Shown here: positions 8,318 through 19,347 of the stretch, piece after piece | How the letters are laid out: every line of letters starts with the position of its first letter | How positions within the stretch are numbered: the stretch's first letter is position 1 | Assembly (NCBI GenBank): GCA_001770325.1 | Contig: MEQT01000233.1 | Coordinates: 1 to 39,470 of the forward strand | Length of the DNA stretch: 39,470 nt | Direction: 5' to 3' | Source: Betaproteobacteria bacterium RIFCSPLOWO2_02_64_14 | GTDB lineage: Bacteria; Pseudomonadota; Gammaproteobacteria; Burkholderiales; SG8-41 | Translations under genes and position numbers: made by a program | Notes under the pieces: model-generated | Seen by the model: the letters and a program-made list of their open reading frames with translations, nothing else | Told to the model about the DNA's origin: nothing | Databases searched by the model: none

Positions 8318-9111
8318 AAGAGATCCATTCAAGGGACAATCCGCGCTACAAAGCGCTGCGCCGTCTGGTGCAATCGTCGCAGGAGCGCCGGCACGCCGGC
8401 CTTTCGGTCCTCGATGGCGTGCATCTGGTGGCCGCGTACTGCGAGCACCTCGGCCGGCCCGAATACGTCGTCGTCAATCGCGCGGGCCTCGCCAATCCCG
8501 AGGTGCAGTCGATCCTTGAGTCCTGCGGACTCGAGGCGACTGTCCTCGGCGACGTGCTGTTCAAGGAGGTCTCTTCAGTGGCCACGCCTACGGGCATCAT
8601 TGCGGTCGTAACGCCGCCACCGCCGCAGCCGGTGCCTGCTGACCTCGATGTGTGCGTCATACTGGAAGGACTGCAGGATCCGGGCAACCTCGGCTCCATC
8701 CTGCGTACGTGTGCCGCGGCAGGGGTGACTCATGTCTTGCTGTCACGGGGCGCCGTGCACGCCTGGTCGCCGCGGGTGCTGCGGGCCGGGATGGGTGCAC
8801 ATTTCAGCCTGCAAATCCATGAACACGTGGACGTGCTGGCTGCGGCCCGCGGTTTCAAGGGGAGGGTAATCGCAGCCTGCAGCGCGGCGCGGCACTCGTT
8901 GTACGACACCGACCTGACGGGCAGAACGGCCCTGCTTTTTGGTAACGAGGGCGGCGGACTCTCACCGGAGCTGCGCGCGGCATCCCAGTTGGAGGTTTCC
9001 ATCCCCATGCCGGGAGCGCTGGAGTCCCTGAACGTAGCCGCCGCGGTGGCCGTGTGCCTGTTCGAGCGCCTGCGGCAGCTGAGAGAAAAAGGCGTGATCC
9101 GTGACCAGTGA
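8314..9111 (+). CDS. TrmH/SpoU-family RNA 2'-O-methyltransferase
   Basis: SAM-dependent methylation of a ribose 2'-OH in rRNA or tRNA; the exact target cannot be told from sequence. The product is 265 residues. A small N-terminal substrate-binding domain (EIHSRDNPRYKALRRLVQSSQERR, then a beta domain) precedes the SPOUT trefoil-knot domain. Its three motifs are VILEGLQDPGNLGSILRTC, ALLFGNEGGGLS and IPMPGALESLNVAAAVAVCLFE. The start is taken as the GTG at 8314, which overlaps the senA stop (GTGA) and begins exactly where family similarity begins. An ATG further upstream lies inside senA. In many betaproteobacteria this gene directly follows rnhB; here the sen-like pair separates them. Confidence 0.9.
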   Translation: MKEIHSRDNPRYKALRRLVQSSQERRHAGLSVLDGVHLVAAYCEHLGRPEYVVVNRAGLANPEVQSILESCGLEATVLGDVLFKEVSSVATPTGIIAVVTPPPPQPVPADLDVCVILEGLQDPGNLGSILRTCAAAGVTHVLLSRGAVHAWSPRVLRAGMGAHFSLQIHEHVDVLAAARGFKGRVIAACSAARHSLYDTDLTGRTALLFGNEGGGLSPELRAASQLEVSIPMPGALESLNVAAAVAVCLFERLRQLREKGVIRDQ

Positions 9112-9121
9112 TTCGTGACCG
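9094..9121 (+). repeat. Two tandem 14-bp units at the end of the methyltransferase gene
   Basis: GTGATCCGTGACCA (9094-9107) is followed directly by GTGATTCGTGACCG (9108-9121), matching at 12 of 14 positions. The first unit and part of the second encode the C-terminal residues of the methyltransferase; the stop codon lies inside the second unit. It looks like a short duplication or a remnant of an intergenic repeat that extended the gene's 3' end. Confidence 0.7.
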
Positions 9122-9159
9122 GAACGCGTCGTTGATCTCTTCACAGTCGTGGATCACTT

Positions 9160-9984
9160 TCAGTAGATCCGCCGCAGCAGCTTCGCTTCTTGCAGGATGG
9201 TGGTGGCGAGTTCCTCCACGGACTTGCTGGTGACATCCAGGACTGGAACCCCTTCCTGCTGCATCAGCGCTTCCGCCTCGCGCACCTCGAACTCGCAGTT
9301 GGATAGCGTGGCGTACCTGCTGCCCGGGCGCCGCTCGTTGCGTATCTGTTGCAGCCGCTCCGGCCGTATGGTGAGTCCGTAGAGGCGCTTGCGCAGCGAG
9401 CGCAACTGCCCGGGAAGCTGCATGGTGCTGAAGTCCTCGGGGATCAGCGGGTAGTTCGCGGCGCGCACGCCGTACTGCATGGCGAGATACAGGCACGTGG
9501 GCGTCTTGCCGCAGCGGGAGACACCGACCAGAATGATGTCCGACTCGCTCAAATCGCGCGTGGAGACGCCGTCGTCGTGCGACAACGCGTAGTTCAGGGA
9601 CTCGATCCGGTGATGGTAGTTTACGAAGTCGTTCGCACTGTGGCTGCGGCCGACGGTATGTGACGCCCCGATTCCGAGTTCCTTTTCCAGGGGGGATATG
9701 AAGATTTCAAAGCAATCCAGGAACAGGGCATTCGCGCCGCTCACGACCTGCGCGATTTCGCTATTGACCAGCGTGCTGATGACGAGCGGCCGCGCGCCGT
9801 CCGTTGCCGCGCGCTCGTTGATGTGTCGCACCGCCTCCTGCGCCTTTTCCACCGAGTCGACGAAGGGCAGGGTGACTTCCTGAAAGCGCAGGCTCTCGAA
9901 CTGGGTCAACAGACTGTGTCCGAGCATTTCGGCGGTGATGCCGGTGCGGTCGGACACAAAAAACGCGGTACGCCGTTCGCTCAT
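9160..9984 (-). CDS. ppsR: PEP synthetase regulatory kinase/pyrophosphorylase (PSRP)
   Basis: A bifunctional DUF299 enzyme that switches phosphoenolpyruvate synthetase off (ADP-dependent threonine phosphorylation) and on (phosphate-dependent removal). From the ATG at 9984 the product is 274 residues, normal for the family, and begins [20 protein letters not shown]. Seen motifs: the family signature [18 protein letters not shown], the P-loop [15 protein letters not shown] near residue 150, and [16 protein letters not shown] ribosome-binding site lies seven bases before this ATG. The frame is open for another 40 codons upstream without similarity. The expected partner ppsA is not adjacent; the divergent neighbour is pyrG. 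The gene converges with the methyltransferase. Confidence 0.95.
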   Translation of the reverse strand: MSERRTAFFVSDRTGITAEMLGHSLLTQFESLRFQEVTLPFVDSVEKAQEAVRHINERAATDGARPLVISTLVNSEIAQVVSGANALFLDCFEIFISPLEKELGIGASHTVGRSHSANDFVNYHHRIESLNYALSHDDGVSTRDLSESDIILVGVSRCGKTPTCLYLAMQYGVRAANYPLIPEDFSTMQLPGQLRSLRKRLYGLTIRPERLQQIRNERRPGSRYATLSNCEFEVREAEALMQQEGVPVLDVTSKSVEELATTILQEAKLLRRIY

Positions 9985-10012
9985 GGATGCTCCGGAATGG
10001 GCCCTGAGGCTA

Positions 10013-10040
10013 AAATAACCCGTTTTGCGTGTCGATTCAA
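10013..10040 (-). promoter_or_regulatory. Candidate sigma70 promoter for ppsR
   Basis: On the minus strand TTGAAT (bases 10040-10035) and TATTTT (10018-10013) are 16 bases apart, each matching consensus at four of six positions. The start point would be about 20 bases upstream of the ppsR ATG. Confidence 0.4.
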
Positions 10041-10068
10041 ACATTCCACCCCGATACGGCGGTGGTGA

Positions 10069-11889
<1,821 letters not shown>

Positions 11890-11979
11890 GGCGGCACCCG
11901 TGTGCGCCGCCCCTGCTCCTGCGCCCCTGCTGCCGGCGTTGCCGTTGCCGTGCCCGAGGCGCTGCACGCTACGTTTCGC

Positions 11980-12819
11980 ATGAAACTCTGCGGATTCGAG
12001 GCAGGCCTCGATCGACCGTTGTTTGTCATCGCCGGCCCGTGCGTGGTTGAATCGGCGGAGCTTGCGATCGATACCGCGGGCGAACTCAAGGAGATCTGCG
12101 AGGACCTGGCGGTGCCATTCATCTACAAGTCCTCCTACGACAAGGCCAATCGCAGTTCGATCGGGTCATTCCGCGGCCTGGGCATGGAGGAGGGACTCAG
12201 GATACTGGGAGAAGTGCGCCGGCAGGTGCATGTGCCGGTGTTGACCGACGTCCACGGGATCGACGAGATCGCGGAGGCCGCCGCCGTGGTGGATGTCCTG
12301 CAGACGCCGGCATTTCTGTGCCGTCAGACCGATTTCGTCTGCGCCGTGGCGGCGGCCGGAAAGCCGGTCAATATCAAGAAAGGGCAGTTCCTCGCGCCGG
12401 GCGACATGAAGAACGTCGTCGAGAAGGCGCGCGGCGCCAGCGGCGGCGACAACATCCTTGTCTGCGAGCGCGGCGTGTCCTTTGGCTACAACAATCTCGT
12501 CTCGGACATGCGCTCGTTGATGATCATGCGCGAGACAGGCTGCCCGGTGGTGTTCGATGCGACGCACTCAGTACAACTGCCGGGCGGGCGGGGAACGTCC
12601 AGCGGCGGACAGAGGGAATTCGTGCCGGTGCTGGCGCGCGCCGCGGTGGCGAGCGGGATCGCGGGACTTTTCATGGAAACCCATCCGCGACCGGAGGAAG
12701 CGCTGTCGGATGGGCCCAACGCATGGCCGCTGAGGCACGTGCGAGTGTTGCTGGAGACCCTCAAGGCGCTCGATGAACTCGTAAAGCGCCGGGGATTTGC
12801 CGAGAATCTGGTAACGTGA
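11980..12819 (+). CDS. kdsA: KDO-8-phosphate synthase, metal-dependent type
   Basis: Condenses phosphoenolpyruvate with arabinose 5-phosphate to KDO-8-phosphate for the LPS inner core. The product is 279 residues from the ATG at 11980. Key segments: [58 protein letters not shown] and [20 protein letters not shown]. Cys21 sits where E. coli KdsA has Asn (GGMNVLES), and the His, Glu and Asp ligands are also present, which marks the metal-dependent (class II) form. The 90 bases after pyrG are open in this frame but lack family similarity; a GTG at 11950 is a less likely start. Confidence 0.96.
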   Translation: MKLCGFEAGLDRPLFVIAGPCVVESAELAIDTAGELKEICEDLAVPFIYKSSYDKANRSSIGSFRGLGMEEGLRILGEVRRQVHVPVLTDVHGIDEIAEAAAVVDVLQTPAFLCRQTDFVCAVAAAGKPVNIKKGQFLAPGDMKNVVEKARGASGGDNILVCERGVSFGYNNLVSDMRSLMIMRETGCPVVFDATHSVQLPGGRGTSSGGQREFVPVLARAAVASGIAGLFMETHPRPEEALSDGPNAWPLRHVRVLLETLKALDELVKRRGFAENLVT

Positions 12820-14228
<1,409 letters not shown>

Positions 14229-14231
14229 ACG

Positions 14232-14546
14232 ATGAAGCTGCTGGCCCTCGCGCTGGTCGCGCTCATCGCGCTCATTCAATATCCCCTTTGGCTGGGCAAG
14301 GGCAGCTGGTTACGAGTGCTCGAAGTCGACCGGCAGATACGCGCGCAACGCGACATCAATCAACGGCTCCAGGCGCGCAACGCGGCGCTTGATGCCGAGG
14401 TCCGCGACCTCAAGCAGGGACTCGACGCGATCGAAGAACGCGCGCGCAGCGAGTTGGGCATGATCAAGCAGGATGAAATCTTCTTTCAGCTGCTCGATCA
14501 GCATTATCCCGCGCCGGCGCGCGGCAGTGCGGTGGAGAGCCGGTAG
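14232..14546 (+). CDS. ftsB: Cell division protein FtsB (DivIC family)
   Basis: A small bitopic inner-membrane protein of the FtsQ-FtsL-FtsB complex that activates septal peptidoglycan synthesis. The product is 104 residues. A single membrane helix ([20 protein letters not shown], about 3-22) is followed by a periplasmic coiled coil ([19 protein letters not shown] onward) and the conserved [18 protein letters not shown], matching the family's RxELGxxxxxExFF core. Its position after eno is conserved. ispD, which follows in enterics, is absent and folD follows instead. Confidence 0.93.
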   Translation: MKLLALALVALIALIQYPLWLGKGSWLRVLEVDRQIRAQRDINQRLQARNAALDAEVRDLKQGLDAIEERARSELGMIKQDEIFFQLLDQHYPAPARGSAVESR

Positions 14547-14573
14547 GTGCCCCGGCACAATGTTGCCTGAAGC

Positions 14574-15425
14574 ATGACCGCCCGGATACTAGACGGGGCG
14601 GCCATCGCCCGGGGTGTCTACGCCCGCCTCGGAGCGCGCGTCGCTGAACTGCAGGACGCCGGCGTGCGGCCTGGTCTCGCCGCCGTTCTGGTGGGAAATG
14701 ACTCAGCCTCGAAGGTTTATGTGAGGCGCAAGGCCCGGGCCTGCGACGAGGCGGGGCTGCATTCGGAGGTTCATTTGCTCGATGCCGGCTGCACTCAGGA
14801 GGCGCTGGCAGACAGGATCGCCGCGCTCAACAACAATCCCTGCGTTCACGGCATCATCGTGCAGCTGCCTTTGCCGCGCCATCTCGATGCGGTATCGATT
14901 CTCCAGTCCATCGCCCCGGAAAAGGACGTCGATGGCTTCGGCTGGCGCAACCTTGGAGCGCTTGTGGACAACCATCCGCTGTTCGTGCCCGGCACACCAC
15001 TGGGGATCATGGCCCTGCTGGATCACGCCGGAGTCGCAGTGGAGGGTGCAACCGCCGTGGTGGTGGGTCGCAGCACGATCGTGGGCAAGCCCACGGCACT
15101 TCTCCTGATCGCCCGCGGTGCAACGGTGACGGTGTGCCATTCCCGAACGCGGGATCTTGGCGAGGTGACCGCACAGGCCGACATTCTGGTGGTAGCCGCG
15201 GGCAAGCCGGGGCTCATCCGTGATGGCATGGTGAGGCCGGGCGCGACGGTCATCGACGTGGGCATCAACCGGCTTGCCGACGGAAAGCTTGCGGGCGACG
15301 TCGATTTCGCGCGCGTGAAGGAGAACGCGGGTTGGATCACCCCGGTTCCCGGCGGTGTGGGCCCGATGACGGTGGCGATGTTGATAGCCAATACCGTCAC
15401 CGCCGCAGAGCGGTCGCGGCGTTAA
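14574..15425 (+). CDS. folD: Bifunctional methylenetetrahydrofolate dehydrogenase/cyclohydrolase
   Basis: Interconverts 5,10-methylene-THF and 10-formyl-THF, supplying one-carbon units. The product is 283 residues, normal length. The signature YVRRKARACDEAG contains the catalytic Tyr and Lys (Tyr-x3-Lys). GIIVQLPLPRHLD and PEKDVDGF form the active-site cleft. VVVGRSTIVGKPTALLL is the NADP-binding segment, and GGVGPMTVAMLIANT is the C-terminal signature. It begins 27 bases after ftsB and is probably co-transcribed. Confidence 0.98.
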   Translation: MTARILDGAAIARGVYARLGARVAELQDAGVRPGLAAVLVGNDSASKVYVRRKARACDEAGLHSEVHLLDAGCTQEALADRIAALNNNPCVHGIIVQLPLPRHLDAVSILQSIAPEKDVDGFGWRNLGALVDNHPLFVPGTPLGIMALLDHAGVAVEGATAVVVGRSTIVGKPTALLLIARGATVTVCHSRTRDLGEVTAQADILVVAAGKPGLIRDGMVRPGATVIDVGINRLADGKLAGDVDFARVKENAGWITPVPGGVGPMTVAMLIANTVTAAERSRR

Positions 15426-15458
15426 TCCAGAGGCAGAATTTGCGCGAGAGGTACGACT

Positions 15459-15494
15459 CGGCAGGGAGTGCCCGCATACAACAAGCCCCTGCCG
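15459..15494. terminator. Hairpin between convergent folD and small membrane ORF
   Basis: CGGCAGGG (15459-15466) and CCCTGCCG (15487-15494) form a perfect eight-base stem with a 20-base loop, placed between two convergent reading frames. There is no adjacent T-run, so it is only a possible bidirectional terminator. Confidence 0.35.
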
Positions 15495-15499
15495 TCATG

Positions 15500-15640
15500 T
15501 CAACATAGGACGCCGTTCGCGAACCCGATCAGCAGCTCGGCCCCCAGGTAACCTCTAAACGCCGCATAGGCCAGGACGATCGCAAGCACCGCGGTGACCA
15601 ACCACAATACCGCTCTCGCCAGTTGCGATCGGGCGATCAT
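15500..15640 (-). CDS. Tiny hydrophobic membrane protein, unknown function
   Basis: A 46-residue frame starting MIARSQLARAVLWLVTAVLA and ending GFANGVLC. After seven mostly polar residues it has one clear membrane helix (VLWLVTAVLAIVLAYAAF) and a weaker hydrophobic tail ending in Cys. The frame is open further upstream to 15796, but that extension is arginine-rich and lies opposite the start of the large oxidoreductase gene. The compact hydrophobic pattern and the start just outside the neighbouring gene suggest a real small protein. I know of no function. Its ATG is only two bases from the putative ATG of the divergent oxidoreductase. Confidence 0.45.
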   Translation of the reverse strand: MIARSQLARAVLWLVTAVLAIVLAYAAFRGYLGAELLIGFANGVLC

Positions 15641-15642
15641 GT

Positions 15643-18600
15643 TTGAAACGCGCGCATGGAACTGCAAGTGTAGCGCGGGACCGCGCTTACGGCGAGGTAC
15701 CGCAGCTTGAGATAGACGCGGTCGTCGGCGATAATCATCTGCTTTTGAAAGAAAAACATCCCAACTTGCGCGCCAACTTTCATCCCGGCGAGGCACTCGC
15801 GCCCGAATTCGGTCTGAGCTTTGATGACCTATACGACAGATCGGCGCTCGCTCGCGTCGACGCGGTGTTCCTCGAATCCCTGCGGCAGGCCGACGCTGCG
15901 CTGTGCGAGCGGCTGCGGGCAGCCCGGCAGGAGCCGTCGGCGCTTGCAGTCAAAGCCGAGTCCGACCTGCTGCTGGCCCTTGTACCTCACCTCGATGGTT
16001 TCGTAGCCAGGCTCTTTGATATCGAGTCGGAGGTGCGCGCGCTATCCGCACGCCACCACGAGCTTGCACCGCTGTACCAGGTGAAGCGCCTGTTCGTTCA
16101 GCGCAAGGCGATGCACAAGCTGAAGCCGGAGGAGGCGGAGAAGCTCGACGGCGCCGCTCTGGAGGCAAGGCTGGAAGCCGCAATGGGTGAGCCGCTCACC
16201 GAACTCGCATTCGCGCGCCATGTCGCTGCGTGGCAGAAAGACGAAGTGGCGCACGCCTCGATACTCGATACCGCGCTGCAATACGCCGCGTGGGCAGCTC
16301 ACACGCCCGCAGGCAAACGCAAACACCACCAGGGCGTGCTGTTCAAGGCGCCGCACAAACTGGACCCGCAGCACCTTGTGCCCGCGCGGACCGGGACCCC
16401 ACACGGTTATCCGCAGCATCGTTTTGACGCCGGACAGTTGCGCCGCCGGGAAGGCTTCAAGCTGACCGACGCCGGCATCGATCTCACCGGCGCGCTCGAC
16501 GAGGCCAATTACTGCATCTGGTGCCACGAGCAGGGCAAGGATTCGTGCTCGAAGGGATTGCTGGAAAAAGGCGCGTCGGGGCGCGGCGCCGCGTCGTTCA
16601 GGAAGAGCGCCCATGGGGTGACGCTCGCCGGCTGCCCGCTGGAAGAAAAGATTTCCGAATTCCACAAGGCTAAAACCGAAGGCCATGCCATCGGCGCACT
16701 CGCGATCATCGTGGTCGACAACCCGATGGTGGCGGCGACCGGACACCGCATCTGCAACGATTGCATGAAGGCGTGCATCTACCAGAAGCAGGAACCCGTC
16801 AATATTCCGCAGGCCGAGACGCGCACGCTGAAGGACGTGCTGGAGCTGCCGTGGGGCTTCGAGATCTACAGCCTGCTCACGCGCTGGAATCCGCTGAACC
16901 TGCGCGCGCCTTTCCCCAGGCCATCCAGCGGCAGGCGCGTGCTCGTCGCCGGCATGGGACCGGCCGGCTTCTCTCTCGCGCACTATCTCATGAACGACGG
17001 CCACGTCGTGGCCGGCATCGATGGACTGAAAATCGAGCCCCTTCCGGCCGAGCTGTCTGGTGTGGATGCTCTGGGTAACCGCGTGCCGTTCCAGCCTGTT
17101 CGCGACGTGCGCACGCTCTTTGAGGCGCTCGATGAGCGCGTCATGGCCGGATTTGGCGGCGTCGCGGAGTACGGCATCACCGTGCGGTGGGACAAGAACT
17201 TTCTCAAGATCATCCGCCTGCTGCTGGAGCGCCGGCGCGAATTCGCCATGTTCGGCGGCGTGCGCTTTGGCGGAACACTTTCGGCCGACGACGCATTCGC
17301 GATGGGTTTCGACCACGTCGCGCTCGCGATCGGCGCGGGCCGGCCGACCGTCCTCGACATGCCGAATGGCCTGGCCCGCGGCGTGCGCACCGCGTCCGAT
17401 TTCCTGATGGCGCTGCAGCTCACCGGCGCGGCCAAGACCGACTCCATCGCCAACATGCAATTACGGCTGCCGGTGGTGGTGGTGGGCGGCGGTCTCACCG
17501 CTATCGATACCGCAACCGAGTCGCTCGCCTATTACCCGCTGCAGGTCGAGAAATTCCTCACGCGCTACGAGCAGCTTGCCCGCGAGCACGGCGAGATGGC
17601 GGCGCGTATCGCATGGAACGAGGAGGAGCGCGCGATCGCCGATGAGTTTCTGTCCCACGCACGCGCCATACGCTCGGAGCATATGCGCGCAGTCGCGGAG
17701 GAGCGCGAGCCGCGCATTCTCGATCTGATGCAGTCATGGGGCGGCGTCACCATCGCCTATCGCAAGCGGCTGGTCGACAGCCCGTCGTATATCCTCAATC
17801 ATGAAGAGGTGCACAAGGCCCTGGAGGAGGGCATCACGTTCGCCGATGGGCTCACGCCGCTCAAGATCGAGCTCGACTCGTACGGTCACGCGCAGGCACT
17901 CAAGGTATCGGTGCGGAAGCGTGGCGAGGATGGCAACTGGAGCGAAACCGGGCAGACGGAACTGCGCGCACGCACCATCCTGGTCGCCGCAGGCACGCAG
18001 CCCAACACCGTACTTGCACGCGAGGATGCGGCAAACTTCAGGCTCGACGGCCGCTATTTCCAGGCATACGACGACGACGGCCACCCGATTGCCGTCGAGC
18101 GGGCTATCGCCAAGCCGGAAGCGGTGCGCGTGCTGCTCGCGAAGCGCCCCGACGGTCGCACCATGAGCTATTTCGGAGACGTTCATCCATCGTACTTCGG
18201 CAACGTGGTCAAGGCGATCGGCGGTGCGAAGCAGGGCTACCCGGTAGTAAGCCGGGCGCTCGAACGGGTGGCGCCGGCCGCAGAGATGGACGATGCGGCG
18301 TTCCTCGAGCGACTGAATGACGAGCTGCGCGCGACGGTGCACGAGGTGAAGCGGCTCACGCCGATGATCGTCGAAGTCGTGGTGCGCGCGCCGCTTGCCG
18401 CGCGGCGCTTTCAGCCAGGGCAATTCTACCGGCTGCAGAACTTCGAGTCGCGCGCGCCCAAGACGGCAGGCACGCGACTGGCGATGGAGGGGCTTGCGCT
18501 CACAGGTGCCTGGGTGGAGCCGAAGGAAGGCCTGATCTCGACCATCGTGCTGGAGATGGGCGGCTCAAGCGACCTGTGCGTGGAACTGAAGCCGGGCGAG

Positions 18601-19308
18601 CCCATCGTGCTGATGGGGCCGACCGGCACGCCGACCGAGATTCCGGCTGACGAGACCGTCGTGCTGGCGGGCGGCGGACTGGGCAATGCGGTGCTGTTTT
18701 CCATCGGCCAGGCGATGCGCAAAGCGGGAAGCCGGGTGCTCTACTTTGCCGCCTACAAGCACATGGGCGACCGTTACAAGGTTTCGGAAATCGAGGCGGC
18801 GTCGGACGTGGTGGTGTGGTGCTGCGACGAGGAACCCGGATTCACGCCGGAGCGGCCGCGGGACAGGACCTTCGTCGGCAACATCGTGCAGGCGATGCAC
18901 GCCTACGCCGGCGGCGCGCTCGGCGTGCAGCCGATCCCGTTCGGAGACGCCGACCGCCTGATCGCCATCGGCTCGGACCGGATGATGGCGGCGGTAGCGC
19001 GCGCGCGGCACGAGGTGTTGAAGCCTTTTCTCAAGGAGCACCACTTCGGGATCGGTTCCATCAACTCGCCGATGCAGTGCATGATGAAAGAGATTTGCGC
19101 GCAATGCCTGCAGCCGCACGTTGACCCGCAGACCGGGAAGACGACGTACGTGTTCTCCTGTTTCAATCAGGACCAGCCGCTCGACTGCGTGGACTGGAAG
19201 GCGCTCGACCAGCGCCTGCGCCAGAACTCCGTGCAGGAAAAACTTACCGCCGAGTGGCTGGATCACTGCCTGATCAAACTCGGCCTGCGCGAGATGCAGC
19301 GTATCTGA
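15643..19308 (+). CDS. Giant Nfn-like oxidoreductase: GltD-like and PyrK-like modules fused
   Basis: Up to 1221 residues. Residues 1-285 match nothing I know. Next comes a GltD-type ferredoxin domain whose cysteines fit two 4Fe-4S clusters: Cys291, Cys294, Cys302, Cys331 (in GCPLEEKISEF), then Cys371, Cys374 and Cys378 followed by EPVNIPQAETRTLKDVL. A two-dinucleotide FAD/NAD(P) domain follows (GMGPAGFSLAHYL at 437; VVVGGGLTAIDTATE at 611). From about 890 a PyrK-like ferredoxin-reductase unit follows: FQPGQFYRLQNF at 923, VVLAGGGLGNAVLFSIG at 1006, and a 2Fe-2S site Cys1146-x5-Cys1152-x2-Cys1155-x17-Cys1173. GltD-like plus PyrK-like is the plan of the two-subunit Nfn transhydrogenase, here in one chain with the large module first. 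Whether it bifurcates electrons is unknown. The start is uncertain: the ATG at 15643 leaves no room for a promoter before the divergent ORF, and an in-frame TTG at 15745 or 15766 would fit, since typical sequence seems to start near FGLSFDDLYDR. Confidence 0.85.
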   Translation: MKRAHGTASVARDRAYGEVPQLEIDAVVGDNHLLLKEKHPNLRANFHPGEALAPEFGLSFDDLYDRSALARVDAVFLESLRQADAALCERLRAARQEPSALAVKAESDLLLALVPHLDGFVARLFDIESEVRALSARHHELAPLYQVKRLFVQRKAMHKLKPEEAEKLDGAALEARLEAAMGEPLTELAFARHVAAWQKDEVAHASILDTALQYAAWAAHTPAGKRKHHQGVLFKAPHKLDPQHLVPARTGTPHGYPQHRFDAGQLRRREGFKLTDAGIDLTGALDEANYCIWCHEQGKDSCSKGLLEKGASGRGAASFRKSAHGVTLAGCPLEEKISEFHKAKTEGHAIGALAIIVVDNPMVAATGHRICNDCMKACIYQKQEPVNIPQAETRTLKDVLELPWGFEIYSLLTRWNPLNLRAPFPRPSSGRRVLVAGMGPAGFSLAHYLMNDGHVVAGIDGLKIEPLPAELSGVDALGNRVPFQPVRDVRTLFEALDERVMAGFGGVAEYGITVRWDKNFLKIIRLLLERRREFAMFGGVRFGGTLSADDAFAMGFDHVALAIGAGRPTVLDMPNGLARGVRTASDFLMALQLTGAAKTDSIANMQLRLPVVVVGGGLTAIDTATESLAYYPLQVEKFLTRYEQLAREHGEMAARIAWNEEERAIADEFLSHARAIRSEHMRAVAEEREPRILDLMQSWGGVTIAYRKRLVDSPSYILNHEEVHKALEEGITFADGLTPLKIELDSYGHAQALKVSVRKRGEDGNWSETGQTELRARTILVAAGTQPNTVLAREDAANFRLDGRYFQAYDDDGHPIAVERAIAKPEAVRVLLAKRPDGRTMSYFGDVHPSYFGNVVKAIGGAKQGYPVVSRALERVAPAAEMDDAAFLERLNDELRATVHEVKRLTPMIVEVVVRAPLAARRFQPGQFYRLQNFESRAPKTAGTRLAMEGLALTGAWVEPKEGLISTIVLEMGGSSDLCVELKPGEPIVLMGPTGTPTEIPADETVVLAGGGLGNAVLFSIGQAMRKAGSRVLYFAAYKHMGDRYKVSEIEAASDVVVWCCDEEPGFTPERPRDRTFVGNIVQAMHAYAGGALGVQPIPFGDADRLIAIGSDRMMAAVARARHEVLKPFLKEHHFGIGSINSPMQCMMKEICAQCLQPHVDPQTGKTTYVFSCFNQDQPLDCVDWKALDQRLRQNSVQEKLTAEWLDHCLIKLGLREMQRI

Positions 19309-19347
19309 GCGCGGTGCGCCGCCACAGCGCGGGGCCTGGCATCGGTG

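Noticed and set aside
6980-8332. 450-codon minus-strand frame opposite the SenA-like gene
   Set aside because: The plus strand has iron ligands and a complete SUMF1-type domain; the minus frame is compositionally odd (His, Arg and Pro rich) and overlaps the divergent promoter region.
15641-15796. N-terminal extension of the small minus-strand membrane ORF to 98 residues
   Set aside because: The extension is arginine- and proline-rich and opposite the oxidoreductase frame; the hydrophobic protein begins naturally at the ATG at 15640.
16042-17460. 472-codon minus-strand frame inside the large oxidoreductase gene
   Set aside because: It is a shadow of the opposite coding strand in high-GC DNA. 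The plus-strand frame has clear FAD and Fe-S motifs and this one has none.
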